Shown here: positions 7,647 to 18,100 of the stretch, piece after piece | Position numbering within the stretch: the stretch's first letter is position 1 | Layout: every line of letters starts with the position of its first letter | NCBI GenBank assembly: GCA_002392745.1 | Contig: DGHR01000006.1 | Coordinates: 6,905-70,904, forward strand | Source: Bacteroidales bacterium UBA3843 | GTDB lineage: Bacteria > Bacteroidota > Bacteroidia > Bacteroidales > Paludibacteraceae | Length of the DNA: 64,000 bases | Direction of reading: 5' to 3' | Notes under the pieces: model-generated | The model's database searches: none | What the model was told of the DNA's origin: nothing | What the model saw: only the letters and a program-made list of their open reading frames with translations | Made by a program: the position numbers and the translations under genes

Positions 7647-9671
7647 ATGAAAAAGAACATGTTTAATCCGGTGACGATGCGCCTGTGCACATTGTGTGTT
7701 GTCACATTGTCACTCCTGTTTGCGGGATGCCGTAAACAAGAATCTTCTTTCCAATACAACGTGGACAAGTTTTATGATTTAGAGATTCTTCGGTACGATG
7801 TGCCGGAGTTTGATTCGCTGAGTTTGCAGCAAAAGCAGCTCGTGTATTGCCTGAGCGAAGCCGCCCTCTGGGGTCGCGACATCCTGTTTGACCAGAACGG
7901 ACGGTATAACTTGCGTATCAGAAGAGCTTTGGAGGCTCTTTATAGTCAAAAGTCAAAAGTCGAAAGCCAAGAGGCGGAGTGGGATGCTCTTGAGCGGTAT
8001 TTGAAACGCGTGTGGTTCAGCAACGGTATTCACCATCACTACAGCGAAGACAAGTTCCTGCCGGAGTTCTCGCAAGAGTGGTTTGTGAATGCCTGCGAGC
8101 AAGCGGGTGTGGAATACGACCCGGCTATTCTGCCCGTCATGTTCGACCCGGCCGTCATGCCCAAGCGCACGACGGCACAGGACGGCGTGGACCTGGTGCT
8201 CAACTCCGCCGGCAACTACTATGGCGAGGGTGTAACGCAGGCTGAAGCCGAGGCATGGTATGCTGCGCACAAGGACAACAGCCCCGAGCCTCTCTGGATC
8301 GGTCTGAACTCCAAACTGGTCAAGAATGAAGCCGGCGAGATAGAGGAGCGCGTCTATAAAGTAGGCGGTCTCTACGGCGAGGCGCTGGAGCATGTGGTTT
8401 ACTGGCTCAAAGAGGCACTGAAGTACGCCGAGAACGACGCCCAGAAACTGGCGATAGAGAAGATGATAGCCTTCAACGAGACGGGCGACCTGAAGACCTT
8501 TAATGAATATTGTATCGCGTGGGTGAAAGACCTTGACAGCCGTGTTGACTACGTGAACGGCTTCACGGAGACATACTCCGACCCGCTGGGTATCACCGGC
8601 ACATGGGAGAGTATGGTCAACTTCAAAGACCTGGCTGCCACCAAGCGCACGGAGACGATATCGAAGAACGCACAGTGGTTCGAGGACCACTCGACCACCG
8701 ACCCCAAATACAAGAAAGAGGAAGTGAAGGGCGTGTCGGCTAAGGTGATTACGGCGGCTATTCTCGCCGGCGACTGCTATCCCGCTACGCCCATCGGTAT
8801 CAACCTGCCGAACGCCAACTGGATCCGCAAGGAGTACGGCTCCAAGTCCGTCACGATAGACAACCTCGTGCACGCCTATAACGAAGCGGCGAAAGGCAAC
8901 GGATTCAACGAGGAGTTCATGATAGACGATGAGACACGTGCGCTCTATGAGAAATACGGCGCTGTTTGCGGCGACCTGCATACGGACCTGCATGAGTGCG
9001 TCGGTCACGGAAGCGGCAAGCTGATGCCGGGTGTGACCAAGGATGCCCTCAAGGAGCACGCATCGACTATCGAAGAGGCGCGTGCGGATTTGTTCGGTTT
9101 GTATTTCCTGGGCGACCCGAAACTGGTGGAACTGGGCTTGCTGCCTTCTGCCGATGCCTACAAAGCCGGCTACTACCAGCAACAGATGAACGGCCTGATG
9201 ACCCAACTCGTGCGTATCGAGCCGGGCAAGGACATCGAGGAGGCACACATGCGCAACCGCCAGCTCATTGCCAACTGGGTCTATGAGCACGCCACGAACA
9301 AGGAGGTGGAGATTGTTGAACGTGACGGCAAGCACTATCTGCAAATCAACGATTACGAGGGTCTGCGCCGCCTCTATGGCGAACTGCTGGCAGAGATACA
9401 GCGCATCACGTCCGAGGGCGATTATGCTGCGGCAAAAGAGATGGTGGAGAAATACGCCGTGAAGGTCAATCCCGAACTGCACCAAGAGATATTGGCGCGC
9501 TACAAGAAACTGAACCTCGCACCGTATAAAGGATTTGTCAATCCGGTTTATACGGCGGTACGCAATGCCGAAGGCGAGATTACGGACGTGAAGATTGATT
9601 TCACCGAAGGCTACACGGAGCAGCACCTACGTTACAGCAAGGACTACAGTCCGCTGCCCGATATCAATTGA
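7647..9671 (+). CDS. Dipeptidyl peptidase III (M49) lipoprotein
   Basis: 674 residues from ATG 7647, which gives a lipoprotein signal ending 'SLLFAGC'; the frame is open further upstream, but that part precedes the promoter. The zinc motif is H-E-C-V-G-H at residues 449-454 (family HExxxH) and the third ligand lies in E-E-A-R-A-D at 476-481. M49 enzymes remove dipeptides from peptide N-termini; a lipid anchor places this one in the periplasm or on the outer membrane. An AAAAGTC repeat is embedded in frame at 7946-7975 (residues around 100-110). The AroA-GT2 gene follows after a repeat-built gap of 21 nt. Confidence 0.92.
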   Translation: MKKNMFNPVTMRLCTLCVVTLSLLFAGCRKQESSFQYNVDKFYDLEILRYDVPEFDSLSLQQKQLVYCLSEAALWGRDILFDQNGRYNLRIRRALEALYSQKSKVESQEAEWDALERYLKRVWFSNGIHHHYSEDKFLPEFSQEWFVNACEQAGVEYDPAILPVMFDPAVMPKRTTAQDGVDLVLNSAGNYYGEGVTQAEAEAWYAAHKDNSPEPLWIGLNSKLVKNEAGEIEERVYKVGGLYGEALEHVVYWLKEALKYAENDAQKLAIEKMIAFNETGDLKTFNEYCIAWVKDLDSRVDYVNGFTETYSDPLGITGTWESMVNFKDLAATKRTETISKNAQWFEDHSTTDPKYKKEEVKGVSAKVITAAILAGDCYPATPIGINLPNANWIRKEYGSKSVTIDNLVHAYNEAAKGNGFNEEFMIDDETRALYEKYGAVCGDLHTDLHECVGHGSGKLMPGVTKDALKEHASTIEEARADLFGLYFLGDPKLVELGLLPSADAYKAGYYQQQMNGLMTQLVRIEPGKDIEEAHMRNRQLIANWVYEHATNKEVEIVERDGKHYLQINDYEGLRRLYGELLAEIQRITSEGDYAAAKEMVEKYAVKVNPELHQEILARYKKLNLAPYKGFVNPVYTAVRNAEGEITDVKIDFTEGYTEQHLRYSKDYSPLPDIN

Positions 9672-9706
9672 TGTACGAAGGAACGATGTACGATGTACGA
9701 AGTAGC
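9671..9706. repeat. TACGAAG/TACGATG repeat at the start of the AroA-GT2 gene
   Basis: ATGTACGAAGGAACGATGTACGATGTACGAAG spans the stop of the DPP III gene and the start of the next. It supplies three ATG codons (9671, 9686, 9693). Only 9693 is in the AroA frame, so the repeat itself provides the start codon and first residues. Confidence 0.75.
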
Positions 9707-11519
9707 CCTTCCGATATCGAAATCCATAGCCAACAGAATACTGTTGCTACAGGCTATTCACGGGGACCCTCTGATGAGGGTCTCTGCGGATATGCCGGAT
9801 GATGTGGTAGTACTGCACGACGCGTTGGAGCAGTTGAGGGAATATAAGAAGGGGGAGCCGTTAACGCTGTATCTGAAGAATAACGGTACCGCCCTGCGTT
9901 TTTTGCAAGTCCATTTGGAGAAGTGTTATCCGGGTGCACCGATAACCCTGACCGGAGACCCGCGGCTCATGGAGCGCGATGGCAAACCGACGACGCAAAC
10001 GACTTCTGCGCGGATCCTCCATGGCGAAGATATTCCTGTCGCCGAAAACGAATCACCGTATATCACGATGAGCCGAAGAATCAAAGAAAGGTACGAAGGA
10101 GCGAAGTACGATGTACGAAGGATGTACGAAGGGGGAAAGGAGCAAGGATGTGAACGCGACTGGAGTGCTGCGGCGTTCTGGTATGAGTACGTGGCTATCC
10201 ATGGCGGCGAGTTGCTGTTAGAGGGATTGAGGGCAGAAAGTCTGCAAGGCGACAGGGTAGTGGCGGATCTATATGCCAAGTATTTTGGCGTAAAGACGGA
10301 GTTTGTACCCGAAGGTGCAATAATAAGTACAAAGGACAAAGTAAAGTACGAAGGACAAAGTAAAGTACGAAGGAACGATGTACGATTTGTCTCAATCGAT
10401 TTTACCAACTGTCCCGATCTCTATCCGGCTGTGGCATTGACATGCGAACATCTCGGGATTACATTAGACGCCACGGGCACGGAGCGGTTGCGGTATAAAG
10501 AGTGCGACCGTATAGAGGCGGTGCAGCGGCATGAGGTGCGCAACGACCATCGCATGGCAATGGCGCTGATGGCGGCAGGAGCCTACCCCCTTCCCCTTAG
10601 GGAGGGAAAGGGAGAAGAGTTGCAGCAAATCATCGCCAAGAGCTATCCTCAGTTTGTGGAACAATGGCAGTCAATCAGCGGTCAATCCCGTGACCACTTC
10701 GTGACCATTACGGACGTCATAGATGGGTCTGTTTCCCATATTACCCCCCGGAAGGGTATCAATGATGATAATTTAGGCAAAAAACATGCCCTCTCCAAAC
10801 TCATCCATGCCGCCCCAACGGAATATGTCTGGCTGCATGACGATGACGTCATACTGCCAAAGGCAATTGATGTACGAAGGACGAATGTACGATGTACGAA
10901 GGAACGGATACAAAGTACAAACGCTGACCTTATTATTCTGCCGTTAAAGATGGAGAGCGAGAGCGAACACCTTTCATTGTTAGAGGCTCTCCAGATAGCG
11001 GAATATGCGGCTATTCAGGAACTGACCATGCGGACAGCGAAAGCCGGCAGAGCGGTGATGTGTTCCGGCGCGAATCTGATTGTCCGGAGAGAAGCATGGC
11101 TGGAATGTGAGAGTGAACTTCATCCCGAGATACCGAGCGGTGATGATATGTTTCTCCTGGAGGCCATGAAGCGCCGCGGGATGCGGATTACCGTTATTGA
11201 CGAACCGGATTATACGGCGGTGGTCCGCCCTGTTGCGACGTGGCGCGCGTTATGGCGTCAGCGGATGCGTTGGGCAGGCAAAGCTCCCCACTATACGGAC
11301 AAAGATATTCTTCGCTGCGGCGCACTGGTAGCGGCAGCCAATATAGTGCAGCTCCTTTTCCCGCCGGTCATTCTAATCAAATTCCCGATAGAGTACAATC
11401 TCATCAAGAAAAGAGAACCACGCACCTTGTGGTACGTGGCTCTCTTACTTGAACTCCTCTATCCGTTCTACATGCTTATTTCGCTTGTCGGCGGGCTCTT
11501 GCGCGGCAAGCAATGGTGA
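9693..11519 (+). CDS. aroA: Compact EPSP synthase (AroA) fused to a GT2 glycosyltransferase
   Basis: 608 residues. Residues 1-325 are AroA-like: 'LPISKSIANR' (5-15), 'NNGTALRFL' (63-71), 'TTQTTSA' in place of the SSQ segment (~100), 'RDWSAAAFWYE' (155-165), 'CDRIEA' (271-276), 'NDHRMAMA' (284-291) and 'AKSYPQF' (315-321). Against ordinary AroA (~410 aa) it lacks about 45 residues after 'RLMERD' and about 38 before 'NDHRMAM'. Residues ~335-608 are a GT2 domain lacking its first strand: 'HDDDV' (382-386), 'SGDDMFL' (482-488), 'RQRMRW' (522-527, QxxRW type) and C-terminal membrane helices. Repeat tracts are embedded in frame at 10089-10140, 10319-10390, 10586-10617 and 10868-10918. It may be functional, or a decayed chimera. 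Confidence 0.75.
   Translation: MYEVALPISKSIANRILLLQAIHGDPLMRVSADMPDDVVVLHDALEQLREYKKGEPLTLYLKNNGTALRFLQVHLEKCYPGAPITLTGDPRLMERDGKPTTQTTSARILHGEDIPVAENESPYITMSRRIKERYEGAKYDVRRMYEGGKEQGCERDWSAAAFWYEYVAIHGGELLLEGLRAESLQGDRVVADLYAKYFGVKTEFVPEGAIISTKDKVKYEGQSKVRRNDVRFVSIDFTNCPDLYPAVALTCEHLGITLDATGTERLRYKECDRIEAVQRHEVRNDHRMAMALMAAGAYPLPLREGKGEELQQIIAKSYPQFVEQWQSISGQSRDHFVTITDVIDGSVSHITPRKGINDDNLGKKHALSKLIHAAPTEYVWLHDDDVILPKAIDVRRTNVRCTKERIQSTNADLIILPLKMESESEHLSLLEALQIAEYAAIQELTMRTAKAGRAVMCSGANLIVRREAWLECESELHPEIPSGDDMFLLEAMKRRGMRITVIDEPDYTAVVRPVATWRALWRQRMRWAGKAPHYTDKDILRCGALVAAANIVQLLFPPVILIKFPIEYNLIKKREPRTLWYVALLLELLYPFYMLISLVGGLLRGKQW
10089..10140. repeat. In-frame TACGAAG/TACGATG repeat in aroA
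   Basis: GTACGAAGGAGCGAAGTACGA and following units encode an Arg/Tyr/Glu/Gly-rich insert (residues ~133-150) between the 'YITMSRR' and 'RDWSAAA' blocks. Confidence 0.8.
10319..10390. repeat. Second in-frame repeat in aroA
   Basis: AGTACAAAGGACAAAGTAA and AGTACGAAGGACAAAGTAA are near-identical neighbours, followed by AGTACGAAGGAACGATGTA. They encode 'STKDKVKYEGQSKVRRNDVR' (residues ~212-231). Confidence 0.8.
10586..10617. repeat. In-frame CCCTTCCCC/GGGAGGG palindromic insert
   Basis: ACCCCCTTCCCCTTAGGGAG with the following GGAAAGGG forms an inverted repeat encoding 'YPLPLREGKG'. Related inserts lie at 35660-35695, 59622-59653 and 59738-59772. Confidence 0.65.
10868..10918. repeat. Third in-frame TACGAAG repeat, in the GT2 half
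   Basis: GATGTACGAAGGACGAATGT and ACGATGTACGAAGGAACGGA are inserted after the 'HDDDVILPKAI' block and encode 'VRRTNVRCTKERIQSTN'. Confidence 0.75.
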
Positions 11520-12150
11520 TGGCATAGCCGGCAGCGAGCAGCGCCATCAGTCCCCATGCTATATCTCCTATTGGGGTAAGCAGTGGGTCAAGAGGATTGA
11601 TTGGTGTGCGGCGCGGACTTTGTGCAGGTGCTTGCGTAATAATCGTAGCCATGCTATTGGCATTGCCGGCTCCGACAGCGGTGATAGCTTGTGCGGTACT
11701 CATTGCCAACACTCCGGCATTGTTGATAGAGGAGGAACTCACCTCGGTCATTTTAGCGCGGTGGCTTTGTCCCAATCCGAGCACTTCGGGTTGTACGGAT
11801 TGGTTGCTGCCGGCAGTCTGCGCAACAGCTTTGCCGGTCTCGTGCAGGCGCATCGATGTGCTCGACATCGTCACAACCGGTGCTGCGGTCGGTGTAGCGG
11901 TTGCTGCCGGGCGGCTGTACCGCGCACGGCCGAAAGAGGTCTTTTTGCGCGGAGCGAAAGTGGCAGCCGGTGTACCCATGTCGGGCGAAGCGGCGCGCAC
12001 CACCTGCAGGGCAGGGTGGTTGGTATTCTTGGTCAGACTGCTCTTTATCAGTTCGTGGACGGTGTAGCCTCCCCATGCGAAGGAGAGAACCACTCCGCAG
12101 ACAATCAACAGTACTTTGTGATTTTTGAGCATTTGTTGAGTCTTATTCAT
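11476..12150 (-). CDS. Membrane protein of unknown function, partner of the giant surface protein
   Basis: 224 residues from ATG 12150, preceded by GGAAGGGAG; a GTG at 12159 is possible. A hydrophobic helix near the N-terminus ('VLLIVCGVVLSFAWGGY') and one near the C-terminus ('GLMALLAAGYAITIAC') flank a low-complexity Ala/Thr/Ser/Pro-rich region. The gene begins 20 nt after the giant protein gene on the same strand, so it is probably its operon partner. Its 3' end overlaps the end of the AroA-GT2 gene by 44 nt, tail to tail. Family not recognised. Confidence 0.6.
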   Translation of the reverse strand: MNKTQQMLKNHKVLLIVCGVVLSFAWGGYTVHELIKSSLTKNTNHPALQVVRAASPDMGTPAATFAPRKKTSFGRARYSRPAATATPTAAPVVTMSSTSMRLHETGKAVAQTAGSNQSVQPEVLGLGQSHRAKMTEVSSSSINNAGVLAMSTAQAITAVGAGNANSMATIITQAPAQSPRRTPINPLDPLLTPIGDIAWGLMALLAAGYAITIACRARARRQAK

Positions 12151-12169
12151 GATAGTCACTCCCTTCCAA

Positions 12170-15100
12170 TTAATAGTTCAACAATTGCTTGCCCGTGATA
12201 TCATATGTCTTACCGCCGCGTTGGATGTACACGTGTCCGTTAATCAGCACTTTGCGCAACTCATCTTTGTTACCTGTAGGCGAGCCGATGTCGGTTGCTA
12301 TGCGCTTTCGCTCGATGCGTAGCGAGAGAGTGAAACGGCTCTTGTCATCTGTGCGTTTAGAAGCAAAGGTGTAGGCATCTTCTTTCAGATTGTACCATTG
12401 CTGCGTAGTAGCATCGAAGAGAGCAGCTTCTGCTACTTCGTCCAACCCGTATTTATCGCTCAATGCAATAGTGTACATACCATCGTTTGCAGCGTAGTAG
12501 TTCAAAGGTATTCCTTGAAGTGCAGTACTATCGGGCAGTGCGTTAAATGCCATTTCTCCTGCATCGTTTCTACTTGCCAAAACCGGTTTGGTTGTTATCT
12601 GCGGGTACTTGTAATAATCACCACGCCATTTCACCAAATCGTCCATCATATCATAACCATTGGTGAACCGGTTGCTAACCAGGAGTGTGGTCTCATCCTG
12701 TTCGTCGGTTACATTACTAATGGTTATTGGCACCCATACAATGTGGTCGTCCTCTGTTTCGGTATACTCTTCAGGAGCCCGACGTACAGGGCTGGCTGCG
12801 TATCTGGATTGTGCATACTTGAAATCTACGGCGTACTCTGTGCCTTCGTTACCATCGATTTGTATAAAGTAACTCATGAATGTCTCAAGCGGTTTGTCTC
12901 CGATAGCCACTTGTTTGTACTCGCTGTATCCACCATCTTGCGGAATGACCACATAGCGGACACCATTGTTCGTGCGTTTGTATGCAGCACCATCTTTTTC
13001 CAGAATACCCACAGGAATCAGGTTGGACGCGCCTGACTGACCTATATTACCGGGGGTGTAGAAAGTCAGGTATGGGTTACCTACCAAGTTCCAACCGACG
13101 TGGTTAGGAGTAATACCTTCAGATTTTGTTGCAGTGACAGGAACTTGAATGGTTGCGCGCTCTGACTCATAGTCCCATTTGGTAGCAGTCATTGGGAAAC
13201 GCAATTCAATGTAGTCATGACCTGCTTTAGGAGTTATGCCCAGGATATATCCGACACCCTTTTTGATAGTCGGTCCTTCAAACACTTTCCAGCAACCGCC
13301 AGCTTGTGTGTTCGCGCGTTGCACACCATCGTAGTATTGCAGAACCCAGTCTTTCCCGATACCATAAGTAGGTTTGGTTCCGTCTCTAAGTACAACATCA
13401 TCAATGTCACAATCATAAGGCAGGGCGAACCAGTACCATTGGTTTTCATCAACGCGCTTGTCGAAATAGAGTTTCGTGTCAGAGCGAGTCAGTGTGCCTT
13501 GTATATCTGCCTGCGGGAATTCATCTCCTGTAGAACGGAGAATCAAGTCGTTTATCTTCAGTGTCTGTGTGTTTGGAACAGTCAGTTTGGCTCCGCGGTA
13601 CACTTCTACATCGTGCAGGATATTCTTTCCGCTTGGATGCGGAGTTAGGGTTGCATCTTTTAGGATGGCCACATCGCATATCTCACAAACATTGTCCTCG
13701 GTTCCGAAATGAGTGAAGATAGCATCATTGGTTGTCTTATCTCCGCTTACGATAATTGGAACGCGATATTCCAATTCGGACAGCACATTGGTCCGCGTGG
13801 CGTCTGTAACCTTAATCATGAGGAAATTACATGCCATTTCTGCTAATGAGTGCGGAGGATTTATTTTAATGGTCATGGTACCATCTCCATTATCTGTAGC
13901 AGTGAAGGCATCCGTGTTCATCTCCTCGTATTTCTGATAGGAGTTATAGTAGTTGTAACTACCAACGTAAGCGAATGCATTACAAGAAGAAGATATTGGA
14001 GAAGAGTTACTTACTTGTTGTCCATACCATTCGGTGCAGAGTGTGTTAAAGTTGCCGGTACCCCAGTTTCCGGTTGTTTTATTTCGTGCGTTTTTACCCG
14101 AGAGCACATCAAATTTACGAATCAAGAGGCAACGCAGAGTAGACAATGCGTAATCGGTATCGTCTCCACCAATCTGGCGTCCATTTGTGCAATACCATCC
14201 GTAATTAGGTTTGCTGGATGTTCCATCTCCCCAAGGAATGCCGCTACCACTACCTGTACTCTTGACCAGATTCGAATCATCTGCTTTTGTGCCATCTAAT
14301 GAAAGTGCACCAATGATATCCATCACTTCCCAAGAAGTACCATCCGTAGTTTTTTCCAGCACAATAGCCTCGCTACCACCAAAGATAATTGCCGGGTAGG
14401 TGGCAGTCCAGGAACCCCATGTAATCTTAATCCAATCAGACATATCAATATCCTTGCCTTCTACGCAATCCATGATATCATTATCATTATTGCTGGAAGT
14501 CTGATAACTATAGAGGATGATTTCTTTTCCGTTAGGCATACCATCTGCCCCTACATAGTCAGCCAAATTGACAGTATGTACAGCGCCGCCATCTTTACTT
14601 ACTATCCGAATACGCAGTTTAGTCGGGTCAACGGCTTTGCCGGTGCCATTATAAATAGCCAATAACTTCACATTACCACTTGCTTCGAAGTATTTTGAGA
14701 AGAATACCTCTTCTGCCACATTTCCTTCCTCATGGGTCACATATTGGTCAAGAAGAGCATTCGTATTTCCACCGAAATCATGTTCTATGATAATCTCATC
14801 ATTATTGGTAACTTCCACTACCTGAATAGTAGGCTCTTTTACATTGATTTCGTAAGAGTCGTCAACGGCGCACTTGCCGGCAGTTTTGCCGATATGCACG
14901 CTGATAGTAGTGGTTCCTATACCAGCCACAGTGACTTCGCCGGTGTTGGCGTCCACGGTTGCTACACTCTTGTTGCTCGATTTGTAGGTAGGCGTACCAC
15001 TGTTGTTCGTGGTGAACGTATTGGTGTAGGTGCCATTATGCGGGTAGGTTAATACGACGCTTGGCGATGCAAAACTATGTGTTGATTCCGTACAAGCTTC

Positions 15101-18100
15101 GCATGTCGGAGAGGTGCAGTAATAGATTTCAGCAGTAGAAGCTGTAGCCCAAGTGATAGTGATTTTGTCGAGGTATAAAGCTCCATCTTTTGAACGAATA
15201 CCTATATAAGCATAATCCCCTTCTGCCTCAATATCCAAGGAGGTAGTAGAGGCTGTTAACGTGCCGAGTAAGGAGCCCTGTGTGCCGGCGGCGTATAACT
15301 CACTTGGTGCCGTATAAGCTGTGTTGTAACCATACACAGATATCTGACGTCCAGAGGCTGTATTTGTGTTCCACTCAACAGAAATACTCTTTAGTGTACC
15401 GCCAGAAGTGGTGCTGACAATACCGGAGTTGCTGTTATTGCTACGCATCTGGATAGCAGTATTTCCTCCTGCCGTGTTTCCTGCATATTCGGCATCCGAA
15501 GAAAGGGTGAGACCACTCCAATCAGAATAACTTGTACCTGTTACACCTACATTACTATATGTAAAGATATCTGCTACATCGGTGGTGGTACCTGAACTCT
15601 CGGTGTGTTTGTAGATAGCATAGAGTGTGATGTTATCTGCTGCAGGGACGTACTTGGTCTCTTTATCCACACGTCCGTCCGGGGCAGTGGTTGTTTCGGA
15701 TGTCTGGTTGGTTGTGCTCCAATAAGCGAACTCCCAGTCTCCCGAGCATGAGGCTGCCGGAATAGCGACTGGTGCGGTAACTCCATTACCGCGATAGGTC
15801 TCTTTCAAGTCTTTGACGGCTACACCACCAACGGTACCGTTTCCGGCATCGAAATGAACGGTATAGACGGGTAATTTGGTGAATGTGACAGTCAGTTCTA
15901 CATCAGACTGTATGCCGCTGACGGTGCAACTGCCTGCTGTAACAGAACCGGCAGAAGCAGTACCGCTGGTGACCTCAACTGAAATCGGGTCGCCGTATCC
16001 GGCATAAGGCGTGAGTGTTAGCGTAACCGAGCCGTTGTTATCGGCGTATGCACTACTCAAAACGGCTTTTCCGTGACCATCGGTAGTAACCGAAATCTCC
16101 CACAATTTGCGGAACGTAATGGTTACTGTTGCATCGGCTGTTACGCCTGTCAATTCATATACATTTTCACTCTTCTTGGTTATTGTACCGCTGGTAGAAC
16201 TTACTACATCCGCCGTATAACCTGCATCCGGTACGCATGTGATGGTGATAGTGCCTGTACTTTCTATGATTTTGGAGTTGCTCAATGTAGCAGTACCATG
16301 GCCATATGGGATGCTGGTGGTAACAGTATATTTCGTACCCATTGAGCGACCGTAGAAAGCAAATGATTCGTTTGCGATATTGGTATGCATGGTGGTGTAA
16401 CAACGCCAGTCGGCATTATTATATACGCCTAAATAACGTTCTTGACCAATATTGTAGAGATACTCATATGTATCATCTAATTTGAATGTTTTATCACTGC
16501 CGGTTGTTCCCACTCGAATACCATTGTTGTTGTTGAAACAATATAGCCAATTGGCAGCATTTTTGGCACTGTATACAACAAATGTATTGTTTTCTGTATC
16601 GTAATCAATATTCCATTGTATATTCGTTGCTGTAGCAGTCAGAGTGGTTCCGGAAATAGAGAATCCACTACTTACTGCAGTTGGTGCTGATGACGTTTCT
16701 GTGTTGTCTAATGCATAGTACGTCCCGCTTACGTCAGCAATAATAACAATTTCGTCTGTGGGGTCAACAGATGCTAAGTTCGTGATTAACTCATATTCCT
16801 CCGCATCCACAATAGTGTACGTTGCACTGGCTATAGCCGAGTTGGTTAAACCGGCTTTGACTGCAATGGCTTTGATGGTAGTGGTGCTGCTTACGCTAAT
16901 CGGTGAAGAATAGGTCGGGCTACTCTCCGTCGGGTCTGTGCCATTGGTGGTATAATGAATAGCCGCACCGGTAGTCGTGCAATTGATGGTCACGCTCTGC
17001 GTGCTGGTATACGTGCCTTCCGCAGGAGTAAATGTAGGGAGTTCGCACTCTGTTACCGCGCAAGACGTAGAATATTTGGAATAGGTTACAGACGGACCAA
17101 ATACTTCGCAATAGGCCATACCGAGATTATTCGTTTTGGAGGTCATTTCAATGGCTACTTTGTATATGGTCTCGCCGGCATCCAAAACAAAAGTTTCTTT
17201 TGTGGATTGTGAAGTATAGGCTTCTGTCGGCGTAAAATTTACACCTGTGATCTCATTCCCATCTTTATCTATCGCTTTGATTCTTAAAACAGACCCGCTT
17301 CCGCCATTGTGTCCGGCGGTGAGTTTGACAGTAACAGTGGTCAAGCCATTAGAAGAAATATCAGGAGAAAGAATGTAATCTCCGTTGCCATCAAATTTCA
17401 CACCCTTGCCGGAATATGTGCCGGTTCCGGATGTTGTCCAACCGGAAGTAACACCATATGACATATTGCCTCCAGCAAGTGATGTAGGTGTGCCTTCTGT
17501 CGCCTTGGCATATACTGCATAGAATGTCTGCGAAGCAAGGAGAGTAACTTTTGCTCCTTTATTGTAGAAATTGGTTGTCGGCTTGGTGTCTGTAGTGGCG
17601 ACTGTAACTGTACTCCATCCAACAAACTCTTTCCCAGAACAAGAGGCTGCCGTGGTGGGCAGAGTGTATTGGTCTCCTGTGTAATATCCTGTCGGGTTTG
17701 TAGTACCATCTGCATCGGACAGAGTGATTGAAGCAGCGGTTTTTGCTACCCATTGCGCAAATAGGTCAAGATTTTTCGTTACTGTTGCACCGGGTAAATA
17801 ATCATCACCACTTCCATTGGCTTTTGTATTCCATTTGCCGAATACTTTGCCGGATGGTGCCGTGAATTCGTTGTCTTTGATTATAATACTGGAGCCTGTA
17901 CTATTTGTCATAGTTCCGGTTCCGCCGTTCTCGTTGTATGTAACGGTATAGGAAGTGCCGCCAGATGTGTATGTGATTGTAATGGCAGTAAAACCAAGAT
18001 TTCCTGCCGTGCCGCTAGTTGATAATGTGATATTTTTATCTCCTGTTGCGTCAGACCATGTTTTTGCGCTTTCGTTCCATGTTCCTGCATTCACGGAGCC

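Noticed and set aside
7953..9626. A 557-codon open frame antisense to the DPP III gene
   Set aside because: It mirrors codon bias of the real gene, has no family pattern and lies fully inside a clear M49 peptidase gene.
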